Shown: positions 1 to 8,850, counted from the stretch's first letter. The stretch is 63,195 bases of DNA from Meridianimarinicoccus aquatilis (GCF_004358675.1 NZ_SMZO01000021.1:1-63195), one strand, 5' to 3'. Notes: generated from the sequence alone by a model not told the origin. A program made the numbers and translations.

Positions 1-471
1 GAACATCAGCGGCTTGATCGCACTGGCGGCGCGTTGGACACCGCTTTGTCCAAGGGCGTGGACAGACATCGTTTGCGCATGGCAACGCTTGCCGGTCGGC
101 TTTCCTTGCGGCCAGCCCGGCAAACGATCGCGCGCGCGCCGAAAGATCTGGGCAAACTGACAGCTCGGTTGGTCGCGGCCAAGCGAAAGGGCCTTGCGCA
201 GCGTCGCGAGGCGTTATCGTCTGCAGAGCGGTTGCTGGCCTCGCTCAGCTATACCGGCACATTGGCGCGTGGTTTTGCGGTGGTGCGCAGCGGCGGCGAC
301 GTTGTGACCAGCGCAGCCATGGCCCGCGATCACACCAGTCTGGAGCTTCAGTTCCATGACGGGCGGGTCACGGTGGGTGGAAGCGACGGTCCTTCAACTG
401 CTCAGAAACCGCGCGGCAAAACGAAGGAACCGAAGCGGCCCCCAGAGCAAAAAAGCCTGTTCGGGGATTGA
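1..471 (+). CDS. xseA: Exodeoxyribonuclease VII large subunit, C-terminal part (5' end outside window)
   Basis: The reading frame is open from base 1, so the gene begins upstream of the window. What is visible is the C-terminal end of the large, catalytic subunit of exonuclease VII, which degrades single-stranded DNA in both directions together with XseB. The diagnostic stretch is the helical R/K-rich region followed by ERLLASLSYTGTLARGFAVVR, which matches the conserved C-terminal LSY..xLxRGFAvv block of the XseA family. The last 35 or so residues are a low-complexity, lysine-rich tail ending SLFGD. The next gene, on the opposite strand, ends five bases downstream, so the two converge with no room for a terminator. 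Confidence 0.9.
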   Translation, partial: EHQRLDRTGGALDTALSKGVDRHRLRMATLAGRLSLRPARQTIARAPKDLGKLTARLVAAKRKGLAQRREALSSAERLLASLSYTGTLARGFAVVRSGGDVVTSAAMARDHTSLELQFHDGRVTVGGSDGPSTAQKPRGKTKEPKRPPEQKSLFGD

Positions 472-475
472 CCTG

Positions 476-877
476 CTAGACCCCGATCCGAGGGCCGAAA
501 CATTGCATGGGTCCATCGCTATCTTCGATGACGTAATGCGGCTGCGCGTCCGGTGCATCGATGGTGATGGCGGACAACTGGCCCCCCTCAAGGAAGAAGT
601 GCCAACATTGCTCATCAAAGCGGCCGACATACGCAAAGCAAATCGCACCGTCTTGCGGGTACCAGATGCCTTCAATGCATTCTTCGTCCAGGAACGACCA
701 ACGAACCTGTCGCGATGACCCATATTCCTCAATGCCATAGGCGCCGGCAGCGGTGCCGTAAGTGAGTGTGCGGCCGGTGACGAATTGCTCAAACTCGTCG
801 GCGGACATGGGCGTTTGGGCAAAGGTGGCGGACGTTTGCAACAGTGCCAGACCGAGAAAAGACACAAGGCGGGTCAT
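476..877 (-). CDS. Small secreted protein of unknown function
   Basis: 133 residues. The N-terminus is a clear Sec signal peptide (MTRLVSFLGLALLQTSATFA, probable cleavage after TFA or FAQ), so the mature protein of about 112 residues is periplasmic or secreted. The mature part contains four cysteines (DEECIEG, AICFAY, DEQCWHF, PMQCFGP), an even number compatible with two disulfides, and ends without further hydrophobic segments. I do not recognise the family; similar small proteins occur in other Rhodobacteraceae. Its ATG overlaps the stop codon of the guanine deaminase gene (ATGA at 874-877), which implies translational coupling and one transcript, but the deaminase gives no direct hint of function. 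Confidence 0.75.
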   Translation of the reverse strand: MTRLVSFLGLALLQTSATFAQTPMSADEFEQFVTGRTLTYGTAAGAYGIEEYGSSRQVRWSFLDEECIEGIWYPQDGAICFAYVGRFDEQCWHFFLEGGQLSAITIDAPDAQPHYVIEDSDGPMQCFGPRIGV

Positions 878-2190
878 TTTTGTGCTCGCACGCGTCCACC
901 GACCCAGACGTCTCGCACCGCTCTGTCATCGCCCATCATGATCGTCGGAAAAACCGCCTCCCAGATGTCATTGGCCCGCGCACTGCGCTGCGCGATGGCC
1001 GGGGTGGAGCCAAGATCAAGCACGACCAGATCGGCCTCTGTTCCCGGTTGCAACGTCCCGATGTGATGGTCCATCCGCATCGCGCGGGCTGATCCTTCGG
1101 TTGCCAGCCAAAGAAGCTGCGCGGGATGCAATGGCGTGCCGCGCAACTGCCCCAACTCATACGCGGCAGCCATGGTGCGCAGCATTCCGAAATTTGACCC
1201 GCCGCCTGTATCGGTGGCCAATCCCACTCGTTGTCCCGCATGGCGTAAATCCATCACCGCCATGATGCCCGAGCCGATGAAACTGTTCGATGTGGGGCAA
1301 TGGACAAGGCTTGAATCTGTCTCAAGCAATCGCGCCCGTTCCCGGTCTGTCAGATGGATCGCGTGACCGAACAACGCGCCTGGGCCGAGCAGGCCGTGCA
1401 TTTCATAGGTATCAAGATAGTCGCGTGCTTGGGGGAAAAGCTCTGCCACCCAAGCCACTTCGTCTGTTTGCTCGGAAAGGTGCGTTTGCATCAAGCACTC
1501 TGGATGCTCTGCCCAAAGCGCCCCCATTGCGGACAGTTGTTCCGGGGTCGAGGTGGGGGAAAAGCGCGGCGTGATGGCATAAGATGCGCGCCCGCGCGCG
1601 TGCCATGCCTCAAGCAGGAGCTTGCTATCGTCATAGGCTGATTGCGGTGTGTCCCGAAGCCCGTCGGGCGCGTTGCGGTCCATGCAGGTCTTGCCGCCGG
1701 CCACGCGCATGCCGCGTGCCTCTGCTGCGGTAAAGAACGCGGTAACGCTTTCTGGGTGGATGGTACAGAAACTGCAAACTGTGGTGGTGCCGTGATCCAG
1801 AACAGTGTCGAGGTAGAGCGCCGCGATTTGCGCCGCATAGGCCGGATCACCGAATTTCATTTCTTCAGGGAAGGTATAACTGTTGAGCCAATCGATCAGA
1901 CGCTTCCCCCAACTGGCGATAATCCCTGTTTGCGGATAGTGGGCATGGGCATCCACAAAGCCCGGCAAGATCAGGGCATCGCCATAATCGACCAGTTCAG
2001 CGCGAGGATAGGCCGCGCGCAAGGCATCTGCGCCGCCTGCTGCCAGAATCGTACCCCCTTTGATTGCGACGGCACCGCAACGTTCAAAGCTTGCTGCCGA
2101 ACCTGGCCCGCTGCCCATGACGGCATCGGCGGCGAACGGATCGCCAGTGAATTGAAGAACCTGCCCTAGCAACAGCTTGGTTTCTGTCAT
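874..2190 (-). CDS. guaD: Guanine deaminase
   Basis: 438 residues if translation starts at the ATG reading MTETKLLLG; the open frame extends 46 codons further upstream but that part is arginine/alanine-rich and unlike the family. The enzyme hydrolyses guanine to xanthine and ammonia and belongs to the amidohydrolase superfamily. The metal site is seen as PGFVDAHAHYPQ (H82 and H84), followed by HLSEQTDEV, FGHAIHLTD and the C-terminal LATDTGGGSNFGMLR, which correspond to the metal-binding and substrate-binding motifs of guanine deaminases. Length is normal. The gene is first of a two-gene unit with the small secreted protein. It diverges from mgtE across about 165 bases. Confidence 0.93.
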   Translation of the reverse strand: MTETKLLLGQVLQFTGDPFAADAVMGSGPGSAASFERCGAVAIKGGTILAAGGADALRAAYPRAELVDYGDALILPGFVDAHAHYPQTGIIASWGKRLIDWLNSYTFPEEMKFGDPAYAAQIAALYLDTVLDHGTTTVCSFCTIHPESVTAFFTAAEARGMRVAGGKTCMDRNAPDGLRDTPQSAYDDSKLLLEAWHARGRASYAITPRFSPTSTPEQLSAMGALWAEHPECLMQTHLSEQTDEVAWVAELFPQARDYLDTYEMHGLLGPGALFGHAIHLTDRERARLLETDSSLVHCPTSNSFIGSGIMAVMDLRHAGQRVGLATDTGGGSNFGMLRTMAAAYELGQLRGTPLHPAQLLWLATEGSARAMRMDHHIGTLQPGTEADLVVLDLGSTPAIAQRSARANDIWEAVFPTIMMGDDRAVRDVWVGGRVRAQK

Positions 2191-2357
2191 CGTTCCCGCT
2201 ATCCCCAATGCAAAACATAGTCGGCAATGTGGCGCAGCCGTTCGCCCGGCCCAAGCGGAAAGCGCAACGCGCGACCGCTTTTGCCGGAAAACGCGGTTTT
2301 GGTGTGGCATATCCGGAAAATTGAGCAAGAGCGCGCCATGCGCTGACAGGGGGCTTC

Positions 2358-3734
2358 ATGCTCGACGAGATGGCGAATGAACTAGAGAACAATGATGTGC
2401 ATCTCGACCCCAAGCGGGTCGGGCGGATTCTTGAGGCTGTCGAAAGTGGCGATGGGCAGCGGCTGGAAGATGTTCTGGACGGTCTTCACCCCGCCGACAT
2501 TGCCGACTTTCTGGAGCAGATCGACGAGTCGGGTCGTGAAGCTTTCTTCTCGCTGTGGTCAGGCGATGCGGCGGGCGACGTTCTGTCCGAACTGGACGAA
2601 GGTCTGCGCGAAGAGGTTATCGGCTTTCTTGATCCCGCGCGACTTCACGCGGCGGTTCGCGACCTTGATACCGACGACGTTGTTGATCTGGTCGAAGATC
2701 TTGAAGGCGTTCAAAAAGAAGCGATTCTCGGCGCACTAGAGGATGTTGACCGCTTTGCCGTCGAAAAGGCGCTGACCTATCCCGAAGACACTGCTGGCCG
2801 TTTGATGCAGCGCCACGTGGTCACCGCCCCAGAAGACTGGTCCGTCGGGCAAATGATCGACTTCTTGCGGGATAATGAAGATCTGCCCGATCAGTTTTAC
2901 CACGTTACTCTGGTTGATCCGCGCATGGCGCCGGTTGGTAACGTTACATTGGGCCGGATGCTGAGCGCGCGTCGGTCCGCCTTGCTGCGGGATTTAACAG
3001 AAGAAACGTTCATTCCGATTGAAGCGACAGAGACAGATGAAAACGTTGCCTATGCGTTCAACCAATACCACTTGATTTCGACCCCGGTCGTAGACGAGGG
3101 CGGGCGACTTGTTGGTGTGATTACGATTGATGACGCGATGATCGTGCTGAGCGACGAACACGAAGAAGATTTGTTGCGACTGGCCGGTGTGGGCGAAGGG
3201 TCCATGTCTGACAACGTGCTGGATACGGTCCGCGTGCGCCTGCCGTGGTTGGCGGTCAACCTCGGCACTGCGATCTTGGCCTCCATTGTCATTTCGCAAT
3301 TCGCGGATGTTCTGGCCAGCGTTGTCGCGCTTGCGGTCTTGATGCCGATTGTAGCCTCCATGGGCGGCAATGCGGGCACCCAGGCTTTGACCGTTGCAGT
3401 GCGCGCTCTTGCGACGCGGGATTTGACGTCGTCGAACATGATGCGGGTTGTCCGCCGTGAAGTGCTTGTCGGGCTGGTCAACGGGGTCGCCTTTGCCATT
3501 GTAATGGGAGTGATCGGCTGGCTATGGTTTGGCAGCGCCGTGATCGGCGCCGTGCTTGGGGTCGCGATGATCGTGAACCTGCTGGTTGCTGGCCTTGCAG
3601 GTATTCTAATTCCCGTGGTTCTGGAGCGGCTCAAGTTCGACCCGGCGCTGGCATCGGGAACTTTTGTGACAACGGTCACGGACGTAATCGGGTTCTTTGC
3701 GTTCTTGGGCCTAGCAACCTATGTGCTGCTATGA
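2358..3734 (+). CDS. mgtE: Magnesium transporter MgtE
   Basis: 458 residues. Order of domains: an N-terminal acidic superhelical MgtE_N domain (about 30-135, with LHPADIADFLEQ), two CBS domains (about 140-265, including YHLISTPVVDEGGRLVGVIT), a connecting helix and five hydrophobic membrane helices in the C-terminal 180 residues. The pore signature MPIVASMGGNAGTQALTVAVRALA is intact except for normal variation. MgtE channels import Mg2+ and close when cytoplasmic Mg2+ binds the N and CBS domains. The stop codon overlaps the start of the next gene (ATGA, 3731-3734), so the two are translationally coupled. A second in-frame ATG five codons in is also possible as start. Confidence 0.95.
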   Translation: MLDEMANELENNDVHLDPKRVGRILEAVESGDGQRLEDVLDGLHPADIADFLEQIDESGREAFFSLWSGDAAGDVLSELDEGLREEVIGFLDPARLHAAVRDLDTDDVVDLVEDLEGVQKEAILGALEDVDRFAVEKALTYPEDTAGRLMQRHVVTAPEDWSVGQMIDFLRDNEDLPDQFYHVTLVDPRMAPVGNVTLGRMLSARRSALLRDLTEETFIPIEATETDENVAYAFNQYHLISTPVVDEGGRLVGVITIDDAMIVLSDEHEEDLLRLAGVGEGSMSDNVLDTVRVRLPWLAVNLGTAILASIVISQFADVLASVVALAVLMPIVASMGGNAGTQALTVAVRALATRDLTSSNMMRVVRREVLVGLVNGVAFAIVMGVIGWLWFGSAVIGAVLGVAMIVNLLVAGLAGILIPVVLERLKFDPALASGTFVTTVTDVIGFFAFLGLATYVLL

Positions 3735-4303
3735 TCGAAAAATCTGAAGCCCGCAAACTTGCATTTGCGAGGCGCAAGGACGCATTCGGTTCGATTGATA
3801 TGGCCCCTGCGCAAAATGCGCTGGCCGAGGTCTTGGATCACTATCCGGATGCGGTCGTTAGTGGCTATATGCCTATTCGGACAGAAATCGACCCGCTGCC
3901 GGTTATGCGAGACCGGGCAAAGCAAACCCGCGTCGGTGTTCCTGTGATTGACGGGCAAGATTTGCCGTTGCGGTTTCAAGACTGGACCCCGAAGACCGAG
4001 ATGGTCACAGGGCCATTCGGGGCGCAAATTCCCAGATCCGGCGCGTTTCTTGTGCCAGAGGTTCTGATCGTCCCGCTCGTGGCGTTTGATGGCGCAGGGT
4101 CGCGCTTGGGGTATGGCGGTGGGTATTATGACCGCACGCTTGAAATTTTGCGCGGTCAGGGGCGGGCGATCGCAATCGGTTTTGCCTTCTCTGCGCAGCA
4201 GGCTGACCTGCTCCCGCGTGAAGCGACGGATCAAAGGCTGGATGCCATTGTGACTGAGGCAGGTGTGCAATGGTTCGGCACTGAGGGGCTTGGTATAGCA
4301 TGA
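3731..4303 (+). CDS. 5-formyltetrahydrofolate cyclo-ligase
   Basis: 190 residues, starting at the ATG that overlaps the mgtE stop. The enzyme converts 5-formyl-THF to 5,10-methenyl-THF with ATP, salvaging a dead-end folate. The N-terminal KxEARKLAFARRKDAF helix binds the phosphate/ATP side, and the family signature is complete near residues 118-140: VPLVAFDGAGSRLGYGGGYYDR. Length is typical for the MTHFS/YgfA family. The upstream extension of the same frame lies inside mgtE and is not expected to be translated. Its position between mgtE and a YmdB-like gene is a common alphaproteobacterial order; it also adds to the folate chemistry found further on (34-39 kb). Confidence 0.93.
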   Translation: MIEKSEARKLAFARRKDAFGSIDMAPAQNALAEVLDHYPDAVVSGYMPIRTEIDPLPVMRDRAKQTRVGVPVIDGQDLPLRFQDWTPKTEMVTGPFGAQIPRSGAFLVPEVLIVPLVAFDGAGSRLGYGGGYYDRTLEILRGQGRAIAIGFAFSAQQADLLPREATDQRLDAIVTEAGVQWFGTEGLGIA

Positions 4304-4346
4304 AAAACGCTTGCTCATGCGCGCGTTGCCCCATAGGCCCGGACAC

Positions 4347-5159
4347 ATGAAAATTCTATTCCTTGGCGATGTCATGGGGCGGAGCGGACGCACCGGCCTT
4401 ACCGAAAACCTGAAATCCCTGCGCGAGAAACTGCGTGCAGATTTCGTCGTCGTGAACGGTGAGAATGCGACCTCTGGAGCTGGGCTGTCACCTGATCATG
4501 CAAAGCTGATCCTGGAGGCTGGCGCTGACTGCATCACGCTGGGCGATCACGCGTTCGATCAGCGTGATATGCTGAGTTATATTGAACGCGAGCCGCGTAT
4601 CTTGCGCCCTTTGAACTTTGCCAAGGGCGCACCGGGTGTGGGGCACCGACTCTACTCTCTGCCAGACGGGCGCAAGGTTCTGGTCGCACAGGTGCTTGGG
4701 CAAGTGTTTATGAAGCGTCCCTTCGATGATCCGTTCGGCCATGTTGAGCGAGTCCTCAAGGCGCATCCTCTGGGGGGCTTGGCACAGGCGATTGTTCTGG
4801 ATGTTCACGCGGAAGCCACGTCTGAAAAGATGGCGATGGGCCAGTTTTGTGCCGGGCGGGCATCACTTGTTGTTGGAACGCACACCCATGTGCCGACTGG
4901 GGATGCGCAAGTTCTTGACGGTGGCACCGGGTACTTGACTGATGCAGGCATGTGCGGGGATTACAATTCGGTCATTGGCATGGACCGTGTCGAACCCCTT
5001 CGCCGTTTTGTGACGGGCATGGGCAAAGGGCGGTTCCAGCCGGCCGGGGGCGAAGCCACGTTGTCAGGGGTGCTTGTCGAGACATCTGATCGTGATGGCA
5101 AAGCACAATCCGTGACGATGATCCGACAAGGTGGCCGTCTGCAAGCCAGCGCCCCTTGA
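4347..5159 (+). CDS. YmdB/TIGR00282-family metallophosphoesterase
   Basis: 270 residues starting MKILFLGDVMGRSGR. The motifs of the family are all present: GDVMGRSGR (first metal ligand Asp), VVNGENATSGAGLS (Asn and Glu ligands), DCITLGDHAFDQRDML (His ligand) and LDVHAEATSEKMAMG followed by GTHTHVPTGD. The Bacillus homologue YmdB hydrolyses 2',3'-cyclic nucleotides and affects RNA turnover and development; the substrate in alphaproteobacteria is not established, so only the biochemical class is certain. The gene follows the cyclo-ligase by 43 bases on the same strand and probably shares its transcript. The longer open frame starting 12 codons upstream lacks family similarity. Confidence 0.88.
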   Translation: MKILFLGDVMGRSGRTGLTENLKSLREKLRADFVVVNGENATSGAGLSPDHAKLILEAGADCITLGDHAFDQRDMLSYIEREPRILRPLNFAKGAPGVGHRLYSLPDGRKVLVAQVLGQVFMKRPFDDPFGHVERVLKAHPLGGLAQAIVLDVHAEATSEKMAMGQFCAGRASLVVGTHTHVPTGDAQVLDGGTGYLTDAGMCGDYNSVIGMDRVEPLRRFVTGMGKGRFQPAGGEATLSGVLVETSDRDGKAQSVTMIRQGGRLQASAP

Positions 5160-5233
5160 CAGTTGCGCGGCATCACAGCCCATTGGTGAGCAGACTACTC
5201 TGATCTGATGCGGACCAAAGCCCTTAAGAAAAC

Positions 5234-7027
5234 ATGACACAACTTAATCTCGCTGAATTGACTGGTCTGCCACAGGCGGATGCCATGGTGGCTCTGCTGA
5301 TTGTTCTGCTGATGTTCGTTGGCTTCTTGCGCGAGTCCTTTCCAGCGGAAGTGGTCGCTCTTGGCGGTGTGTCCTGCATGTTGGTGCTTGGCGTGCTGCC
5401 CTATGATGCCGGATTGTCGGTGCTGTCCAATCCAGCGCCGTGGACCATAGCCGCGATGTTTGTTGTTATGGGGGCACTAGTGCGAACTGGGGCTTTGGAT
5501 TGGTTTATCAGCCGTACAGAAGCCATGGCCATACGCCAACCGAAACGCGCAGTGGCCGTTCTGATCGGGTTCGTCGTGATTGCGTCAGCATTTGTCTCCA
5601 ACACTCCGGTCGTTGTCGTTATGATCCCGGTTTTCACCCAGATCGCAAAGACGTTGGGTAAATCGCCGTCCAAGTTCCTCATACCGCTGTCCTATGCGGC
5701 GATTGTCGGGGGGACCCTGACTTTGATCGGGACATCGACCAACCTGCTGGTCGATGGCGTGGCGCGCGACAACGGATTGCGCGCCTTCACGATCTTTGAG
5801 GTGACGCCACTTGGCCTTGCTGTTGTGGCTTGGGGGATGCTGTATCTTGGCTTTATCGCGCCGCACTTGCTGCCGGATCGTGATAGCATGTCCAGCTTGC
5901 TTTCGGGTCGCAAGGGGATGAAGTTCTTTACAGAAGTCGCCGTTCCCGAAGATAGCCAACTGATCGGACAAAGTGTTGTCGAGGTTGATCTGTTCAAACG
6001 TGAAGGCGTGCGGCTGATCGATGTGTTGCGCGGCGACCAGTCCTTGCGCCGCGATATGGCCGCAGTTGAGTTGGAGGCAGGCGACCGCGTGGTTTTGCGT
6101 ACGCAAATGGCCGAAGTGCTTGGCCTTCAGAAAAGCCGCGAAGTTCGTATGGTGGACAAATTGTCATCGGTCGAGACGACGACCGTTGAGGTGTTGATCA
6201 CACCTGGATGCCGGATGGTAGGGCGGTCGCTTGGGTCTATGCGTTTGCGACGGCGCTATGGCGTCTATCCCATCGCCGCCCATAGATCGAACCAGAATAT
6301 TGGTCGCAAGATGGACGAAATCGTTGTCCGGGTCGGCGACACCTTGCTGTTGGAGGGGGCGCCGGCAGATGTTCAGCGTCTGGCGGCTGACATGGATCTT
6401 GTGGATGTCGCGACGCCGTCTCAACGTGCCTTCCGACGTGACAAAGCACCGATTGCCATTGGGGCGTTGGCGTCAGTGGTGGTGTTGGCCGGGCTCGGTG
6501 CTGCGCCGATCCTGATGCTTGCCGTTATCGCCATCGCTGCGGTTCTTTTGACCCGCTGCATAGATGCCGAAGAGGCGTTTTCCTTCATAGACGGTCGATT
6601 GCTCGCGTTGATTTTCGGCATGCTTGCTATCGGTGCGGGGCTTGATGCGTCTGGTGCAGTCGAGCTTTTGGTAAAGGGGGTGGCGCCAGTTTTGGCAGAA
6701 GTCCCGCCGTTTCTGCTTATCTGGTCCATATACCTGCTGACGTCGGTCTTGACCGAAATGGTATCGAACAATGCGGTGGCGGTGGTTGTGACACCGATTG
6801 CCATAGGTTTGGCCGTGGCGCTTGGATTGGACCCGCGACCGCTTGTCATCGCAGTCATGATTGCCGCATCGGCCAGTTTCGCAACTCCCATAGGGTATCA
6901 GACAAATATGATGGTCTATGGTCCAGGCGGGTACCGGTTCAGCGACTATCTTAAGGTTGGTATTCCATTAAACCTCTCGACCGGGCTGTTGGTGTCGTTC
7001 CTCATTCCGATCATTTGGCCGCTCTGA
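5234..7027 (+). CDS. SLC13 / DASS-family permease with two RCK-C (TrkA-C) domains
   Basis: 597 residues. Two hydrophobic halves flank a soluble middle. The N-terminal half has five to six membrane helices and the motif VSNTPVVVVMIPV (about residue 125) typical of the Na+/anion symporter hairpin; the C-terminal half repeats it as MVSNNAVAVVVTPIA near residue 515. Between them, roughly residues 215-300 and 305-385, lie two TrkA-C-like regulatory domains (KFFTEVAVPEDSQLIGQSV and TVEVLITPGCRMVGRSLG). This architecture belongs to the bacterial SLC13-like transporters of sulfate, dicarboxylates or related anions. Substrate cannot be told from sequence. It stands alone, 74 bases after the phosphoesterase gene. 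Confidence 0.87.
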   Translation: MTQLNLAELTGLPQADAMVALLIVLLMFVGFLRESFPAEVVALGGVSCMLVLGVLPYDAGLSVLSNPAPWTIAAMFVVMGALVRTGALDWFISRTEAMAIRQPKRAVAVLIGFVVIASAFVSNTPVVVVMIPVFTQIAKTLGKSPSKFLIPLSYAAIVGGTLTLIGTSTNLLVDGVARDNGLRAFTIFEVTPLGLAVVAWGMLYLGFIAPHLLPDRDSMSSLLSGRKGMKFFTEVAVPEDSQLIGQSVVEVDLFKREGVRLIDVLRGDQSLRRDMAAVELEAGDRVVLRTQMAEVLGLQKSREVRMVDKLSSVETTTVEVLITPGCRMVGRSLGSMRLRRRYGVYPIAAHRSNQNIGRKMDEIVVRVGDTLLLEGAPADVQRLAADMDLVDVATPSQRAFRRDKAPIAIGALASVVVLAGLGAAPILMLAVIAIAAVLLTRCIDAEEAFSFIDGRLLALIFGMLAIGAGLDASGAVELLVKGVAPVLAEVPPFLLIWSIYLLTSVLTEMVSNNAVAVVVTPIAIGLAVALGLDPRPLVIAVMIAASASFATPIGYQTNMMVYGPGGYRFSDYLKVGIPLNLSTGLLVSFLIPIIWPL

Positions 7028-7065
7028 ACAGAGCTCTTCGGCATGATGTGTCAGCCCCGTCGCGT

Positions 7066-7094
7066 AAATGCAAACAGGGGTCCGAAGACCCCTG
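7066..7094 (-). terminator. Intrinsic terminator with UUCG tetraloop after the VPLPA-CTERM gene
   Basis: An 8-bp perfect stem (CAGGGGTC / GACCCCTG) closes a four-base loop; on the minus strand the loop reads TTCG, the very stable UUCG tetraloop, and the stem is followed by TTTGCATTT. It lies 30 bases after the stop of the minus-strand gene at 7124. The plus strand lacks a T run after the stem, so it serves the minus gene best, although it could also stop read-through from the permease gene. Confidence 0.75.
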
Positions 7095-7123
7095 CTTAAG
7101 TTGATTGTCGAAAATAGAAACGG

Positions 7124-7675
7124 TTAGCTGCGCTTCTTGCGCGCAACTGCGCCAAGCAATGCAACGCCGCCGACGAGCAGCGGAAGAGCCGCGGGTACGG
7201 GAACAGCCGTTGTATTGAAGCTAGCTGTGATGCCAATCGGCGTACCTGCGGGCGCGACCAAATCCCAAAAGATTGTGAACGAGCTACCCAGATCGAGATT
7301 GAACGATGGAATGAAGCCACTTGCGCTTGCGGATTGTCCGTTGGGGACGATCAATGGGAACGGGGTGACCGGAGTGCCGTTCAGTGCGTAGCGGACTTTG
7401 GCAAGCTCTGTACCATTATTCGCGTCTGTTCCAGCCAGCGCGATTGTGCTGACGCGCAACCGTTCCAATGCTGTGAACGTAAATTCTGCGGTGTCGGTGC
7501 CCAACAACGTTTCGGTGACCGAGACGGCGTTACCGATAGAGATGTCGGCGGTCGAGACCTTGTTTGCGGAAACTGGGGTCGGCGTACCGGGCCCCACGAT
7601 CACTGTTGACGCAGAGGCAGCAGAAGCAGCAATGAGCGCTGCCACAACCACGAAGGGTTTTATTAGATTTTTCAT
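7124..7675 (-). CDS. VPLPA-CTERM sorting-domain surface protein (tandem copy B)
   Basis: 183 residues from the ATG at 7675, preceded by AAAAGGTG as ribosome site. The upstream 76 codons of the same frame are not plausible. Sec signal peptide at the start (MKNLIKPFVVVAALIAASAASA), beta-rich Ser/Thr/Ala/Asn central domain, and a C-terminal exosortase sorting signal: TTAVPVPAALPLLVGG, a hydrophobic helix, then ARKKRS. Proteins with this tail are recognised and cleaved by the VPLPA-type exosortase during export to the cell surface or matrix. The central domain shows no enzyme motif. It is a divergent paralogue of the neighbour at 7860-8402, with the shared block AEFTFTALE and the same overall layout. 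Confidence 0.85.
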   Translation of the reverse strand: MKNLIKPFVVVAALIAASAASASTVIVGPGTPTPVSANKVSTADISIGNAVSVTETLLGTDTAEFTFTALERLRVSTIALAGTDANNGTELAKVRYALNGTPVTPFPLIVPNGQSASASGFIPSFNLDLGSSFTIFWDLVAPAGTPIGITASFNTTAVPVPAALPLLVGGVALLGAVARKKRS

Positions 7676-7807
7676 TACTTTGCACCTTTTAACTATACGG
7701 ATGGTGAGTTGGTTCCATCTTTCTAGCTCAAAATGCGCGATTGTTGTGCAGCAAAGTGCAAAAACATGCCGACTTTTGAATAATATGATTAACGCGTTAA
7801 TTTTGAC

Positions 7808-7834
7808 AAAAAAAATGGGAGGCAAAGCCCCCCA
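7808..7834 (-). terminator. Intrinsic terminator between the two VPLPA-CTERM genes
   Basis: On the minus strand an imperfect stem TGGGGGGC-TTT-GCCTCCCA (one mismatch) is followed at once by a run of eight T. It starts 26 bases after the stop at 7860, so the upstream paralogue is terminated before the second gene, which therefore needs its own promoter in 7676-7807. Confidence 0.85.
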
Positions 7835-7859
7835 CTCAATTCTTACGACTTTAAGCGTT

Positions 7860-8402
7860 TCACGCTTTCTTGCGACGTGCCAATCCAAGCAATGCCAAGC
7901 CACCAGCCAGCATGGGCAGCGCCGCAGGCACTGGAACAGCTGTGGTGAAGAAGCTCGCGGTCAGACCAACAGGTGCGATGATGCCGTCTTCCCAGTAGAT
8001 TGTGAACGAGTCGCCCGCGCCCAAAATGAAGCCGCCAAGCGTTGCAGATCCTGCTGCGGTGCCGCCGAAGTCGATGATCGTCGAGAACTGCTGCGTCGTT
8101 GCGGATGTGAAGCCGAATTCAACGTTTGCCAAGTCCGTGCCACCGTTGCTGCCGGTTCCGGACAGAGCGATGTTGCTAACTTTCAGCGCTTCCAGCGCAG
8201 TGAAAGTGAACTCTGCAGAGTCACCTGGAATCAGAACCTCGGTCACTGTGATGAAATCACCAGCGTTCATGTCCACGGTTGTGATCGATGTTGCAGGTGT
8301 CGGCGTGGTCGTGGTCGATGTGTAGACGACAACTGCTGCGGATGCAGCAGAGCCTGCTACCAATGTTGCAGCGACGAATGCTGCTTTGAGAATATTCTTC
8401 AT
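7860..8402 (-). CDS. VPLPA-CTERM sorting-domain surface protein (tandem copy A)
   Basis: 180 residues. Start MKNILKAAFVAATLVAG with a signal peptide ending near SAASA, ribosome site AAAGGG 13 bases upstream. The mature part has a threonine-rich stretch (STTTTTPTPATSITT), then DSAEFTFTALEALKVSNIALSG, which closely matches ERLRVSTIALAG in the next gene, and the C-terminal tripartite sorting signal FTTAVPVPAALPMLAGG, hydrophobic helix, RRKKA. Expected fate is export, exosortase cleavage and surface anchoring or release. No catalytic motif is seen. The two genes are clearly a local duplication that has diverged. Confidence 0.86.
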   Translation of the reverse strand: MKNILKAAFVAATLVAGSAASAAVVVYTSTTTTPTPATSITTVDMNAGDFITVTEVLIPGDSAEFTFTALEALKVSNIALSGTGSNGGTDLANVEFGFTSATTQQFSTIIDFGGTAAGSATLGGFILGAGDSFTIYWEDGIIAPVGLTASFFTTAVPVPAALPMLAGGLALLGLARRKKA

Positions 8403-8850
8403 AACGGTGCTACCCTTTGTTAACTCCTCCGACGTTTATCGCTTATCCATACCTTTGGGTCAAGCTCGCACTTCCTTTGAGCCAAAGGGCAGTAAAATGG
8501 GTAGTCGAGTGTTTCAAAATGGTCGCTCTGTGCTTAAGTAACGGAAATAAAAGCAAAAATGTACGGTTTATTAAGGGTCGTACGTGCGGAGTCTCTTGAG
8601 GGGTGGCGCGCTTTGTGTTTGTGCGGTGGGGTTCCACATCGGTTTTGGCGTCTGATTGCGCAATTTTTTTGCAGTAAGTGAAGTTCTTGCTGACCTTCGA
8701 TTCCTCTTAAAGGATTGCGATTCGGTACATTTTGTTCGGATGAGACGAGATGTGCCGCCCCAAAGCGGCGCATGGCAGCTGACTTGCGGGACATGTCTGC
8801 ACTCACTATTAGGTGGGCTCAGAAACGTAGAAAAAGAAGGACAGCAAAGC
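8403..8850. other. Gene-free stretch between VPLPA-CTERM gene and yebC
   Basis: No convincing coding frame in 448 bases; the longest open frames have no ribosome site and no family features. It must hold the promoters of both divergent genes. An inverted repeat CCTTTGG (8452-8458) / CCAAAGG (8482-8488) sits 50-86 bases upstream of the VPLPA-CTERM start. A small GC hairpin GCCGC-CCCAAA-GCGGC lies at 8753-8768. The 8520-8680 part is clearly AT-rich compared with the surroundings. Confidence 0.6.
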
